A stretch of DNA of 64,000 bases from Novosphingobium kaempferiae (GTDB lineage Bacteria; Pseudomonadota; Alphaproteobacteria; Sphingomonadales; Sphingomonadaceae), in contig NZ_CP089301.1 in NCBI RefSeq assembly GCF_021227995.1, forward strand, positions 4,402,001 through 4,466,000. Reading direction: 5' to 3'. How positions within the stretch are numbered: position 1 is the first letter of the stretch; each line of letters starts with the position of its first letter. Below, one piece after another: positions 1 through 8,087 of the stretch. The notes beneath the pieces are model-generated. The model had not been told where the DNA came from, made no database searches, and saw nothing but the letters and a program-made list of their open reading frames with translations. A program made the position numbers and the translations under genes.

Positions 1-1244
1 GACAGCAGGCCGAGCGAGGTGCTCGATCCGGTCAGCGTGTTGCCGTTTGCCGAGATCGAGGAGCCGCGCGTGCGCTGGTACGAAACCGTGGCGCGGTGGC
101 CGGGCGCGATGTTCCAGTCCAGCTTGCCGAAGATCTTCTCGTCACGCGAAGGCAGCTTCGTCGCCTCGTAGCCCAGTGGGTCATAGCCGTAGCGATCCTG
201 CAGGATCTGGCGCACCTCGTTCGCCTGCGCCACGCTGACGCCCGGCACCTGATTGGCGAAGTCCGATCCGGTCGGGCCGACCAGCGAGGGTTCGGAACGC
301 TCGAACTTCTCGTAGTTCAGCGTGAAGAACAGGGTGTCCTTGATGATCGGGCCGGTCAGCGTCGCGCCGAAGGTCTTTTCCGAGAACTTGCCGGTCAGGC
401 GGCGGTTCTGGCGCGATCCGTCCTGGAAATCGGTATAGGCGAACTCGCCGCCCTGCAGCGCGTCGCCGGTATATTCGTAGAACACCTGACCGTGGAAGCT
501 GTTGCCGCCCGACTTGGTGGTGGCATTGAGCGTACAGCCGCCGAACGCGCCGTAGTTCACGTCATAGGGCGCCAGTTCCACGCCCAGCGTCTCCACCACG
601 TCGATCGAGATCGGCGAGCGCTGGGTCGGATAGCCGTTGGCCTGAAGGCCGAAGTCGTCGTTCTGGCGCACGCCGTCGATGGTCAGCGAATTGGTGCGGT
701 TGTTGGCGCCGCCGCAGACCAGCGCGTCGCTGTTGGTCGGGTCGACCGCGACGAAGGGGTTCATCCGCGCCAGATCCTTGAGGTCGCGGCTGATCGAGGG
801 CGAAGCCTCGATCTTCTGGGCCGAAAAGTTGGAGCTTGGCCCGGTCTTGAGGTCGCCGCCGCCATACGTCGTGCCGCTCACCACGATCTCGGTCATCTCG
901 CCCAGCGTGAAGTTCGCCTGAAAGGCGTCGCCGGTGTTGATCGCGGGGATGTTGACCGACTTGGTGCCGAGGTCCGGCGAAGTCGCGGTGACGCGGTACG
1001 GACCGCCGGGACGCAGGTTGCGCACCGCATAGACGCCGTCGGCGCTGGTCGTCGCGGTGGTGGTCGTGCCCGAGGGGACATGGACGATGGTGACGGGCGC
1101 ACCCGCAACCGGATTGCCGTCCGGATCAGTCAGGCGGCCGTTGATGGCCCCGGTGATGACCTGCGCATGGATCGCAGTGGGAACGGCGAGCGCGATCCCC
1201 ATCGCACCCAGAGAAAGACCGGCAGCCAGTTTCGCAATGCGCAT
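1..1244 (-). CDS. TonB-dependent receptor, Oar-like, N-terminal part
   Basis: This is an outer-membrane TonB-dependent receptor for uptake of an unknown ligand. The 3' end lies outside the window, so only about 414 residues are visible. Reading the minus strand gives a signal peptide ending near IHAQV, then a carboxypeptidase-regulatory-like beta-sandwich (GRLTDPDGNPVAGA through GVYAVRNLRPGG, about residues 28-100). A plug region follows with IEASPSISRDLKDLARMNPF and SLTIDGVRQNDDFG, typical of Oar-type receptors. An upstream in-frame ATG exists at 1259, but AGGGTG sits six bases before the ATG at 1244, so that start was chosen. Two copies of the ATCGTTGACGAT box lie upstream and point to control by the nearby GntR regulator. 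The family call is firm; the substrate is not known. Confidence 0.9.
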   Translation of the reverse strand, partial: MRIAKLAAGLSLGAMGIALAVPTAIHAQVITGAINGRLTDPDGNPVAGAPVTIVHVPSGTTTTATTSADGVYAVRNLRPGGPYRVTATSPDLGTKSVNIPAINTGDAFQANFTLGEMTEIVVSGTTYGGGDLKTGPSSNFSAQKIEASPSISRDLKDLARMNPFVAVDPTNSDALVCGGANNRTNSLTIDGVRQNDDFGLQANGYPTQRSPISIDVVETLGVELAPYDVNYGAFGGCTLNATTKSGGNSFHGQVFYEYTGDALQGGEFAYTDFQDGSRQNRRLTGKFSEKTFGATLTGPIIKDTLFFTLNYEKFERSEPSLVGPTGSDFANQVPGVSVAQANEVRQILQDRYGYDPLGYEATKLPSRDEKIFGKLDWNIAPGHRATVSYQRTRGSSISANGNTLTGSSTSLGLL

Positions 1245-1379
1245 GATCGTCACCCTCATGTTGTCCGAAGAGGCGACCGGCAGGGGTGCGGCGGACTTTT
1301 GTCCTGCCGTCACCCGGCGACCCGATCGCTCGTTGCGAATCAAGTCATATGTCGAACTTCGTCGATGATCCAACATTAA

Positions 1380-1391
1380 ATCGTCAACGAT
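1380..1391. promoter_or_regulatory. Putative GntR operator box 1 (ATCGTCAACGAT)
   Basis: The sequence ATCGTCAACGAT is a near-palindrome (ATCGT-CA-ACGAT). It is the exact reverse complement of the boxes at 1502 and 3430. It lies about 135 bases upstream of the receptor start. Assignment to the GntR regulator at 2487-3281 is an inference from shared location. Confidence 0.6.
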
Positions 1392-1501
1392 CTAATAAAT
1401 TTTCGAGAACGTTGTGTTTCTGCGGTTTTTGGATGGTGCGGTGCGGTATGGCGGAGTTTGATGCCGGTTGACGATGACACCGGGCGGCGATCCGAAATCG
1501 A

Positions 1502-1513
1502 ATCGTTGACGAT
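1502..1513. promoter_or_regulatory. Putative GntR operator box 2 (ATCGTTGACGAT)
   Basis: This is a second exact copy of the 12-base box upstream of the receptor gene, about 110 bases beyond box 1. Repeated copies this close are unlikely by chance, which supports a real binding site. Confidence 0.55.
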
Positions 1514-1661
1514 ATTTGCGTCAGTTCGGGGTTGGATCGGGCCATCTGAATGCGTCTTGGTGCGCGCCAATGCGCGCTCACGCACCCTTGGGTACCGCTA
1601 GGTTCAGTTCAGTGCGCGGGTGTGCGCATCGCCTGTATGCGACTGGAACATCCTCCCGTCG

Positions 1662-1679
1662 CCCCTGCGAAGGCAGGGG
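1662..1679. repeat. Short hairpin repeat (CCCCTGC-GAAG-GCAGGGG)
   Basis: A perfect 7-base-pair stem with a GAAG loop. It resembles the short extragenic hairpin repeats scattered between sphingomonad genes. It could also help stop transcripts coming from the flavin reductase side. Confidence 0.5.
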
Positions 1680-1721
1680 GAATGGGAAGCGGGTTGGACG
1701 GAAGGGCAATGCCTTGCCGCT

Positions 1722-1803
1722 GGATTGCTTCGCTCCGCTCGCAATGACGACGGGAAACGAGAGTCGCCCACACCTCGTCATTGCGAGCGGAGCGAAGCAA
1801 TCC
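1722..1803. repeat. 29-bp perfect inverted repeat
   Basis: Positions 1722-1750 and 1775-1803 are exact reverse complements (29 of 29 bases), separated by 24 bases. The arms contain ATTGCTTCGCTCCGCTCGCA, a motif I recognise as a common intergenic repeat in sphingomonads. It lies just past the flavin reductase stop and could act as a terminator or transcript-protecting stem. Confidence 0.75.
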
Positions 1804-1845
1804 AAGGCGACACAGCGCAACTCCAGCGCCGCAGAAAGACCAGCC

Positions 1846-2490
1846 TCAGATCCGGTCGATGGCTGTTTCCCGCGCTTCTCCCTGCAAGGCGAAGCGGTCG
1901 CGCGTGCGGGTGTAGAAGCTGGCGCCGAAGCGGCCGACGGGGAAATAGTCCTGCAGGTTGACCCGCCACAGGTCGGTGTCGACCAGCCCCTCGCGGGCAT
2001 GGAGGTGCAGGATCCTGCCGAGGAAGATGTACCGGCTCTCCGTCTCGATCGTCTCCCACAACCGGCATTCGAAGGCGATCGGCGCCTCGGCGATGCGCGG
2101 CGGGGCGACGCCGGTGGAAGGGATCGCGGTGAAGCCGACGAGGTCCAGCTCGCTCTGGTCCGGCGGCAGCGTGGTGCCGCAGTCGTGCATCTGCGCGGCG
2201 ATCGCCTCGTCCGCCATGTGGACCACGAATTCCCGTGATTCCAGCACGTTGGCGGCAGTGTCCTTGAGCGCGCCGTCCTGCAGCCGGTTGATCGATATCA
2301 TCACCAGCGGCGGATCCTCGCCCAGCATGGCGAACATGCTGAACGGCGCGGCGTTGACCACGCCCTGCGCATTGACCGTGGTGACGAGCGCGATGGGGCG
2401 CGGCACGATCAGGCTCGCCATCAGCTTGTAGCGCTGATAGGCGCCGATCGCGTCGAAATCGACGTGAGTCTGCGGGTTTTCGAGCATCAT
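1846..2490 (-). CDS. Flavin reductase-like / DIM6-NTAB family protein
   Basis: A 214-residue FMN-binding split-barrel protein of the flavin reductase-like family, which reduces free flavin with NAD(P)H for a partner oxygenase or works as a stand-alone flavoprotein. The N-terminal stretch YKLMASLIVPRPIALVTT and NAAPFSMFAMLGEDPP are typical flavin-binding strands. The mid-region DLVGFTAIPSTGVAPPRIAEAP matches the family's dimer/flavin loop. The start overlaps the stop of the GntR gene by four bases (ATGA), so the two are translated as a unit. No oxygenase partner lies nearby. The family assignment is solid and the physiological partner is unknown. Confidence 0.85.
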   Translation of the reverse strand: MMLENPQTHVDFDAIGAYQRYKLMASLIVPRPIALVTTVNAQGVVNAAPFSMFAMLGEDPPLVMISINRLQDGALKDTAANVLESREFVVHMADEAIAAQMHDCGTTLPPDQSELDLVGFTAIPSTGVAPPRIAEAPIAFECRLWETIETESRYIFLGRILHLHAREGLVDTDLWRVNLQDYFPVGRFGASFYTRTRDRFALQGEARETAIDRI

Positions 2491-3281
2491 CCCCGATCAC
2501 TCGCAGGAAGGTTCAGCATCTGGGCCAGCGTCTGTGTGGACGCGCCGCGATCGAGGCTGATATTGTCCTCCAGCGCGCGCAGGTGGCGGCCCATCTCGGC
2601 CCGCGCGGAGGCGACGTCGCCCTTCTCCATGTAGTCGACGATGCGGCCGTGCTCGGCATGCTCGCACGCGGCGTTGCCGCTGGGCTGGTAGAGCGCGACG
2701 ATCAGCGAGCAGCGCGTCATCAGTTCGGTCAGGTACGCGGTCAGGATCGGGTTGCCCGCGACCGCGGCGATGCGCAGGTGGAACTCGCGCGCGCAGGCGG
2801 CCCAGGCGGGCTGGTAGGGGTTGTGCGTGACCTCGTGCTCGTGCGCCAGCAGGCGGCGCAGATCGGCCAGGTCCTGCGGGGTATGGCGGCGCGCGGCGAT
2901 CTCGACGATGGACACTTCCAGCGCGCGGCGCGCCTCGAAGATCTGGCGGGTTTCCTCGGGCGTGGGGGCGGCGATGACGGCGCCCTTGTTGGGGCGAAGC
3001 TCGACGATGCGGTCATGCTCCAGCCGCTGCAGCACCTTGCGGATCACCGCGCGCGAGACGTCGAACAGCTCGCACAGCGCGGGTTCGGGCAGCTTCGTGC
3101 CGGGGGTCAGCCGCTGGTTGAGCACGCTGTCGAACACGGTCTGGTAGATGTGCTGCTCGATATCCACCCCACTCGCCGCCGAAGCCGCGCCCAGATCCGG
3201 CGCAGCCTCCGCCTTGCGCACCCGGCGGCGTGAAGAAGTGGCATTGGCGCCTTCGCTCGACATGTCGACACTCTGCTTCAT
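2487..3281 (-). CDS. GntR-family (FadR/FCD type) transcriptional regulator
   Basis: A 264-residue regulator. Residues about 45-110 form the GntR winged helix (IYQTVFDSVLNQRLTPGTKL, LFDVSRAVIRKVLQRLEHD, VELRPNKGAVIAAPT). An FCD ligand-binding domain follows, with the helical pattern IFEARRALEVSIVEIAAR and the putative metal-binding residues in EFHLRIAAVAGN. The frame is open upstream to 3401, but the first 40 residues of that extension look non-coding. The ATG at 3281 (or 3264) gives a normal family length. Downstream it overlaps the flavin reductase gene. Two ATCGTTGACGAT-type boxes lie in its own promoter, consistent with autoregulation and control of the divergent ABC importer. Confidence 0.9.
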   Translation of the reverse strand: MKQSVDMSSEGANATSSRRRVRKAEAAPDLGAASAASGVDIEQHIYQTVFDSVLNQRLTPGTKLPEPALCELFDVSRAVIRKVLQRLEHDRIVELRPNKGAVIAAPTPEETRQIFEARRALEVSIVEIAARRHTPQDLADLRRLLAHEHEVTHNPYQPAWAACAREFHLRIAAVAGNPILTAYLTELMTRCSLIVALYQPSGNAACEHAEHGRIVDYMEKGDVASARAEMGRHLRALEDNISLDRGASTQTLAQMLNLPASDRG

Positions 3282-3406
3282 GATCCAACACACCCTTTCC
3301 AACGCCAAAGCGCCACCACACCCAGAACCCCCAAAACACTCCACTCTCCCCACGGCGGATGCGTCAAAACTCCCTTTCTTCCAAAATGAGGCGATTTGCA
3401 AGGATA

Positions 3407-3418
3407 ATCATCAACGAT
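3407..3418. promoter_or_regulatory. Putative GntR operator box 3 (ATCATCAACGAT)
   Basis: An 11-of-12 match to box 1, located between the GntR gene and the importer. With box 4 it forms a pair whose starts are 23 bases apart, suitable for two dimers on one face of the helix. Confidence 0.55.
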
Positions 3419-3429
3419 CTAAAACATAA

Positions 3430-3441
3430 ATCGTTGACGAT
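3430..3441. promoter_or_regulatory. Putative GntR operator box 4 (ATCGTTGACGAT)
   Basis: An exact copy of box 2, about 60 bases upstream of the first importer gene. Binding here could control both the divergent gntR and the importer operon. Confidence 0.6.
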
Positions 3442-3503
3442 TTTTATATTGAATTGTTTCGATGTCGTGATAGCCAGACTGGGAATCTGGATGAAGGCGA
3501 ACC

Positions 3504-4688
3504 ATGGCGATTCTCGTTCCAAGACGCACCATACTCGCCGGAATAGTCGGCGGCGGCGCGATGGCCCTGACTGGATGCGGCGGACGAAGTGATCGCATCG
3601 GCATCGGGCTTATCACCGCGCTGACCGCACAGTCCGCCAAGTCGGGGGAGGCGATCTCACGCGGGATTTCGATTGCGATCGACGAGATCAACGCCGCGGG
3701 CGGTTTGCTGGGTCGCAAACTGGAACTGCTTCGCCGCGACGACGAGAGCAACCCCGGAAAGGGCGTGATCGCCGCGCGTGAACTGCTGTACAAGGAGCGC
3801 GTGGCGGTCTTGTTCGGCGGCCTCGACACGCCGGTAGCCCGTGCCATCGTTCCGATCGCCACCGCAGCGCGCACGCCGTTCGTGGTGCCATGGGCAGCAG
3901 GCACGGTCATCACCCACAACGGCACCGATCCCAACTTCGTCTTCCGCGTTTCCGCCGTGGACGAACTGGTAGACAAGGCGATGGTCGGCTTCGCACAGCG
4001 CACTTATGCCGCTCGCCGCCCGGGTCTGATCCTACTGAACAACCCTTGGGGCCAATCCAACGAGAAGGGCCTAAAAGCGGCGCTTGCAGCCGCCGGACTA
4101 CCACTCGCGGGTTCCGAGAAGTTCGAGCACTCGGATGTCGATGTCACTCCGCAACTCGGTCGCCTGCGTGCGCAGGGAACTGACTGCCTGATGATGGTCG
4201 CCACCGTCGGTCCGTCGGCTCAGGTGGTCAAGTCGCTCGACCAGATGGGCTGGGACGTGCCGATCGTCTCACACTGGGGTCCGGCAGGCGGGCGCTTCTC
4301 GGAATTGGCGGGGCCGCACGCGGAAAGGGTGAAATTCGTGCAGACATACAGTTTCCTCGGAGCGGACACCCCGGTGAAAGCCCGCGTGCTGGCCGCGCTG
4401 CAGGCCAGGTATCCTGACATCAAGGGGCCGCAGGACGTGACCCCGGCGGTCGGCGTCGCCAACTCCTACGACGCCATGCACCTCGCGGCGCTGGCAATTC
4501 GTAAGGCGGGATCGCTTGACGGTGACGCGGTACGAAAAGGCTTTACCCGGATCGACCGCCACGAAGGCCTCATCAAGACCTACGAACATCCCTTTGCACA
4601 CAGTCAGGATGCGCTGGACGAACGGGACTATATCTGGGCCGAATTCGATCACGGCCGCATCGTTCCTCTCTCCGCGAAGGCGGCCTGA
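3504..4688 (+). CDS. ABC transporter substrate-binding protein, LivJ type (Peripla_BP_6)
   Basis: A 394-residue periplasmic binding protein of the branched-chain amino acid / amide / aromatic acid class. The leader has PRR, a hydrophobic run and a lipobox ending LTGC, so it is probably a lipoprotein; the twin arginines may allow Tat export. The mature part shows the family's IGLITALTAQSAKSGEAISRG start and AIDEINAAGGLLGRKLELL. It is the first gene of the importer operon, with the permease starting three bases after its stop. Family members bind leucine, urea, amides or aromatic acids; the ligand here cannot be read from sequence. Linkage to the Oar-like receptor through shared boxes suggests one uptake route across both membranes. 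Confidence 0.9.
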   Translation: MAILVPRRTILAGIVGGGAMALTGCGGRSDRIGIGLITALTAQSAKSGEAISRGISIAIDEINAAGGLLGRKLELLRRDDESNPGKGVIAARELLYKERVAVLFGGLDTPVARAIVPIATAARTPFVVPWAAGTVITHNGTDPNFVFRVSAVDELVDKAMVGFAQRTYAARRPGLILLNNPWGQSNEKGLKAALAAAGLPLAGSEKFEHSDVDVTPQLGRLRAQGTDCLMMVATVGPSAQVVKSLDQMGWDVPIVSHWGPAGGRFSELAGPHAERVKFVQTYSFLGADTPVKARVLAALQARYPDIKGPQDVTPAVGVANSYDAMHLAALAIRKAGSLDGDAVRKGFTRIDRHEGLIKTYEHPFAHSQDALDERDYIWAEFDHGRIVPLSAKAA

Positions 4689-4691
4689 GCC

Positions 4692-5567
4692 ATGGATATA
4701 CTCCCCGCCTTGCTGACAGGCATCGCGCTCGGATCGATCTACGGGCTGATCGCCCTCGGGTTCCACATCACGGCGTCGGTGTGCGGCGCGGTCAATTTCG
4801 CGCAGGGCAGCAGCGCCATGCTGGGCGCGGTGCTGCTCTGGATGCTCGCGCAGGCCGGATGGCCGGTCCCCATCGCCGTGGGCGGCGCAGTGCTTACCTG
4901 CGGAGCCTACGGCCTGATCGTGGAGCACGCCGCGATACGGCCCTTCCTTGCCCGCAAGTCGGATGCATGGCTGATGGCGACGGTTGCGCTCGGTCTTGTC
5001 TGCGACAATGGCATGATGCTCATATTCGGCGCGGAACCACGCTCGCTGGCCTCTCCGCTGACGCTGTCTTCCATCCGGCTGGGCGGTATGGACCTCGGCA
5101 TCTATCCGCTGCACCTGCTCATCCCGATCGTCATGCTGGCCCTCGCAACCGGTATCGACCTGTTCCGTCTTCGGACGCTGCATGGCGTCGCCATGCTGGG
5201 CGTCGCACAGAACCGAGACGCCGCCGCCATCATGGGCATTCCCGTTGGCCGCGTGATTGCCGCAGCCTTTGCACTGTCTTCCGCACTCGCCGGGATCGCG
5301 GGCATGCTCGTGGCTCCGCTCTCCCATGTCGAGACCGGCATGGGCGTGGTGCTCGGGCTCAAGGCCTTCGCGGTCGCCATTCTCGGCGGATTGGGTAGCG
5401 CGTGGGGCATCGTCTTTGCCGCGCTGCTGTTCGGACTGGTGGAGGCCCTCGTCACGCTCGGCATCGGCTCGGGCTTCACGCAGATCGTGACCTTCATGCT
5501 GGTCATCGTCGTCCTTGCCGTGCGCCCCGACGGGTTGCTCGGCCGAGCACAGGTGCGCAAGGTATGA
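4692..5567 (+). CDS. Branched-chain amino acid-type ABC permease, LivH type
   Basis: A 291-residue inner-membrane permease with about eight hydrophobic helices. The LivH hallmarks are visible: ALLTGIALGSIYGLIALGFH at the N-terminus, VNFAQGSSAMLGA near residue 36, and AILGGLGSAWGI near residue 230, the loop that meets the ATPase. It forms the membrane channel with the LivM part of the next gene. Its stop overlaps the ATG of that gene (ATGA), so the two are coupled. Confidence 0.92.
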   Translation: MDILPALLTGIALGSIYGLIALGFHITASVCGAVNFAQGSSAMLGAVLLWMLAQAGWPVPIAVGGAVLTCGAYGLIVEHAAIRPFLARKSDAWLMATVALGLVCDNGMMLIFGAEPRSLASPLTLSSIRLGGMDLGIYPLHLLIPIVMLALATGIDLFRLRTLHGVAMLGVAQNRDAAAIMGIPVGRVIAAAFALSSALAGIAGMLVAPLSHVETGMGVVLGLKAFAVAILGGLGSAWGIVFAALLFGLVEALVTLGIGSGFTQIVTFMLVIVVLAVRPDGLLGRAQVRKV

Positions 5568-8035
5568 TCGCCCTCCCCTTTCATCGCTCCCTCTCGCTGG
5601 CGCTTTGGAGCCTGTGCCTGCTGGGAAGCATCGCCGGCGCCCTGCTGCTCAATGGCTACTACGCCTTCGTCATCGGCCAGATCGCGTTGCTGGCGATCGC
5701 GGGGATCGGCCTGAACGTGCTGATCGGCCTCAGCGGGCAGTTCAGCTTCGGCCATGCCGCCTTCTACGCCATCGGTGCTTATGCGGTGGCGATCTGCACA
5801 TCACACGGCTGGCTGCCGTTCTGGCTTGCCTGGCCGCTGGGCATCGCCATCGCTGTCGGCGTGGGAGCGGTTCTGGCGCTACCGGCACTGCGCGTGAAAG
5901 GCCCCTATCTCGCGATGGTGACGATCGCCTTCGGCCTCGTCGTGGAGCAGACACTGGTGGAGGCCGAAAGCCTGACCGGCGGCCAGAGCGGCATCCTGCA
6001 GATCCCGCCGCTCTCGGTCGCCGGGATCGCAATGGGCGACCGTGCCATGGCGATCATCGCCATTCTGGTCGCGGCAATCGTGACGGCCGCCTATCATGTC
6101 CTTGCCGGCAACGCCTGGGGGCAGGCAATGCGCGCTGTCCGCGACTCCGAGAATGCGGGCGCCTCCATCGGCATAGCCCCTACGCGCACGCGCATCGTCG
6201 CGTTCATGGTTTCGGCAGGGTGTTGCGCACTGGCGGGAGGATTGTCCGCACCGCTGAACAGCTTCGTCACACCGCAGTCCTTTGGACTGAACTTTTCCAT
6301 CCTGCTGGTGCTGACGGTCGTGATCGGCGGCACGGGGTCGCGGCCGGGCCCCGTGGCGGGCGCCATCGTTATCGGCCTTCTGCCGGAAGTGCTCTCCTCC
6401 TTCGAAGCCTATCGCGTTCTTGCCTACGCCCTGCTGGTGTTGTTCGTGCTGTGGCTGGCGCCGACTGGCATCGCCGGGCTGCTGCGCATCGATCCGAAGG
6501 ACGATGCCGCGCCGGTCGATGCACGCTCACTTGCAGCACTGCTGCCCTCGCGTCCGCGCGCGACACTTTCGGGGCGCGCGCTCGGCATAGCTTTCGGCGG
6601 CGTGCGCGCCATCGACGATCTCGACATCAGCATTCCGGCGTCCTCCATCACCGCGCTGATCGGCCCGAACGGCGCGGGGAAATCAACCGTCATCAACATC
6701 CTGAGTGGCTTCTACCGTTCCGACAGCGGCGAACGCCTGTTGGGCGAACACCCGCTTTCGCCCGGGAGACCATGGCTTTCCGCGCAGGCGGGCATTGCCC
6801 GAACGTACCAGACCTCCGCGCTGTTCGACAGCATGACGGTGGAGGACAATGTCCTGCTCGCAATGCGCAAGGGGCGGTTGGGCAATATCTTCGGGCGTGC
6901 CCTGCACGGTTCGTTGCCCGACCGGGAGCATGCTCGCGCCCTGCTCCTCGCCTGCGGCTTCACCGGTGCGCCATCCACCCCGGCCGGAGCGCTGGCGCAC
7001 GTCGATCGCCGCCTTGTCGAGATCGCGCGGGCACTGGCGACCGACCCCGACGTGATCCTGCTCGACGAGCCCGCAGCGGGACTGTCTCAGGGCGAGAAGC
7101 GCATTCTGGGCGACCTCCTGCGCCAGATCGCCGAGGCCGGGATCGGCGTCGGGCTGGTCGAGCATGACATGGGCCTCGTGATGGGCGTGTCGGATCGAAT
7201 CGCCGTGTTGCGCACCGGCGCTCTCATCGCGCAGGGCACTCCTGCCGATATCAAGGCCGATCCCGTCGTCCGCGAGGCCTATCTGGGCAACAAGCCGCTC
7301 GGCGGGCTCGCGCCGACCATCGCAAAGTTCGGGGAGCCATGTCTTGGCGCCTATGCCCTCCATGCCGGGTACGGCGCGGTCGATGTGCTGCACGGCATCG
7401 ACGTTGAAGTGCGGCCCGGCGAAGCCGTCGCCCTGCTCGGCGCGAACGGAGCGGGCAAGTCCACGTTGATGCGGGTGCTTTCCGGCCTCATGCCGGCCCG
7501 CTCGGGACATCTGCGCATGGAGGGCACGCAGATCGACGGAGAGGACGTGCCGTCCCGCGTGCGGCAAGGGCTGGTGCTGGTTCCGGAGGGGCGACAGGTC
7601 TTTCCCGAACTGTCGGTACGCGACAACCTGCGCCTCGGCGGCTACACCTGCGCCGCCGGCAGCGCGGAGCGCATGGCACAGGTTCTGGCGGGCTTTCCGC
7701 GTCTCGCGACCATGCTGGATCGGCGCGCCGGCCTGCTTTCGGGCGGCGAGCAGCAGATGCTGGCAGTCGGCCGCGCGCTCATGGCAAAGCCACGCATCCT
7801 GCTGCTGGACGAGCCTTCGCTGGGCCTTTCTCCGCAGGCGACATCAGACCTGTTCGACCAGTTGAAGGCGGTTCGGGACGAAGGCATAGCGATGCTGATC
7901 GTCGATCAGATGGCCGACCTCGCCCTCAACCTGTCCAGCCGCGCCTACGTTCTCAGCCGGGGCCGCATCGCGGCCAGGGGATCATCAGCCGAAATCGCGG
8001 ACGGCGGCAACCTCGAAGCATCCTATCTGGGGTAG
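5564..8035 (+). CDS. Fused LivM-LivG-LivF ABC importer: permease plus two ATPases
   Basis: An 823-residue chain combining three normally separate importer subunits. Residues 1 to about 330 are a LivM permease (FSFGHAAFYAIGAYA, VIGGTGSRPGPVAGA). Residues about 345-590 are a LivG ATPase with Walker A GPNGAGKS (367-374), Walker B acid pair D501/E502 and VEHD. Residues about 600-823 are a LivF ATPase with Walker A GANGAGKS (626-633), signature SGGEQQ (726-731) and D749/E750. The first ATPase lacks a standard signature: LAHVDRR (477-483) stands where LPYGEQR is expected. The second has the Q in VDQM usual for LivF. No stop or frame change separates the parts. The open frame runs further upstream, but the ATG overlapping the livH-type stop is the natural start. 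Confidence 0.9.
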   Translation: MIALPFHRSLSLALWSLCLLGSIAGALLLNGYYAFVIGQIALLAIAGIGLNVLIGLSGQFSFGHAAFYAIGAYAVAICTSHGWLPFWLAWPLGIAIAVGVGAVLALPALRVKGPYLAMVTIAFGLVVEQTLVEAESLTGGQSGILQIPPLSVAGIAMGDRAMAIIAILVAAIVTAAYHVLAGNAWGQAMRAVRDSENAGASIGIAPTRTRIVAFMVSAGCCALAGGLSAPLNSFVTPQSFGLNFSILLVLTVVIGGTGSRPGPVAGAIVIGLLPEVLSSFEAYRVLAYALLVLFVLWLAPTGIAGLLRIDPKDDAAPVDARSLAALLPSRPRATLSGRALGIAFGGVRAIDDLDISIPASSITALIGPNGAGKSTVINILSGFYRSDSGERLLGEHPLSPGRPWLSAQAGIARTYQTSALFDSMTVEDNVLLAMRKGRLGNIFGRALHGSLPDREHARALLLACGFTGAPSTPAGALAHVDRRLVEIARALATDPDVILLDEPAAGLSQGEKRILGDLLRQIAEAGIGVGLVEHDMGLVMGVSDRIAVLRTGALIAQGTPADIKADPVVREAYLGNKPLGGLAPTIAKFGEPCLGAYALHAGYGAVDVLHGIDVEVRPGEAVALLGANGAGKSTLMRVLSGLMPARSGHLRMEGTQIDGEDVPSRVRQGLVLVPEGRQVFPELSVRDNLRLGGYTCAAGSAERMAQVLAGFPRLATMLDRRAGLLSGGEQQMLAVGRALMAKPRILLLDEPSLGLSPQATSDLFDQLKAVRDEGIAMLIVDQMADLALNLSSRAYVLSRGRIAARGSSAEIADGGNLEASYLG

Positions 8036-8056
8036 AGGCATTCACGGCGTTTGCGT

Positions 8057-8082
8057 AGCCCCAACGCTCCGATACGTTGGCT
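8057..8082. terminator. Possible bidirectional hairpin between convergent genes
   Basis: CCAACG (8061-8066) pairs with CGTTGG (8075-8080), extended by AGC/GCT around one bulged base. It lies in the 52-base gap between the convergent importer and DUF2339 genes. There is no U-tract, so termination strength is uncertain. Confidence 0.4.
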
Positions 8083-8087
8083 GCCCT

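Larger units (their letters stand above)
1245..1845. other. Intergenic region with operator boxes and repeats
   Basis: No convincing gene was found in this 600-base gap between the receptor start and the flavin reductase stop. It holds two ATCGTTGACGAT-type boxes on the receptor side and two hairpin-forming repeats on the reductase side. Open frames here on both strands have no family features and overlap the repeats. Confidence 0.7.

Noticed and set aside
96..1379. A long plus-strand open frame over the receptor gene
   Set aside because: It is the antisense of a clear Oar-type receptor, rich in Arg and Ala with no family motifs. It arises from codon bias in GC-rich DNA.
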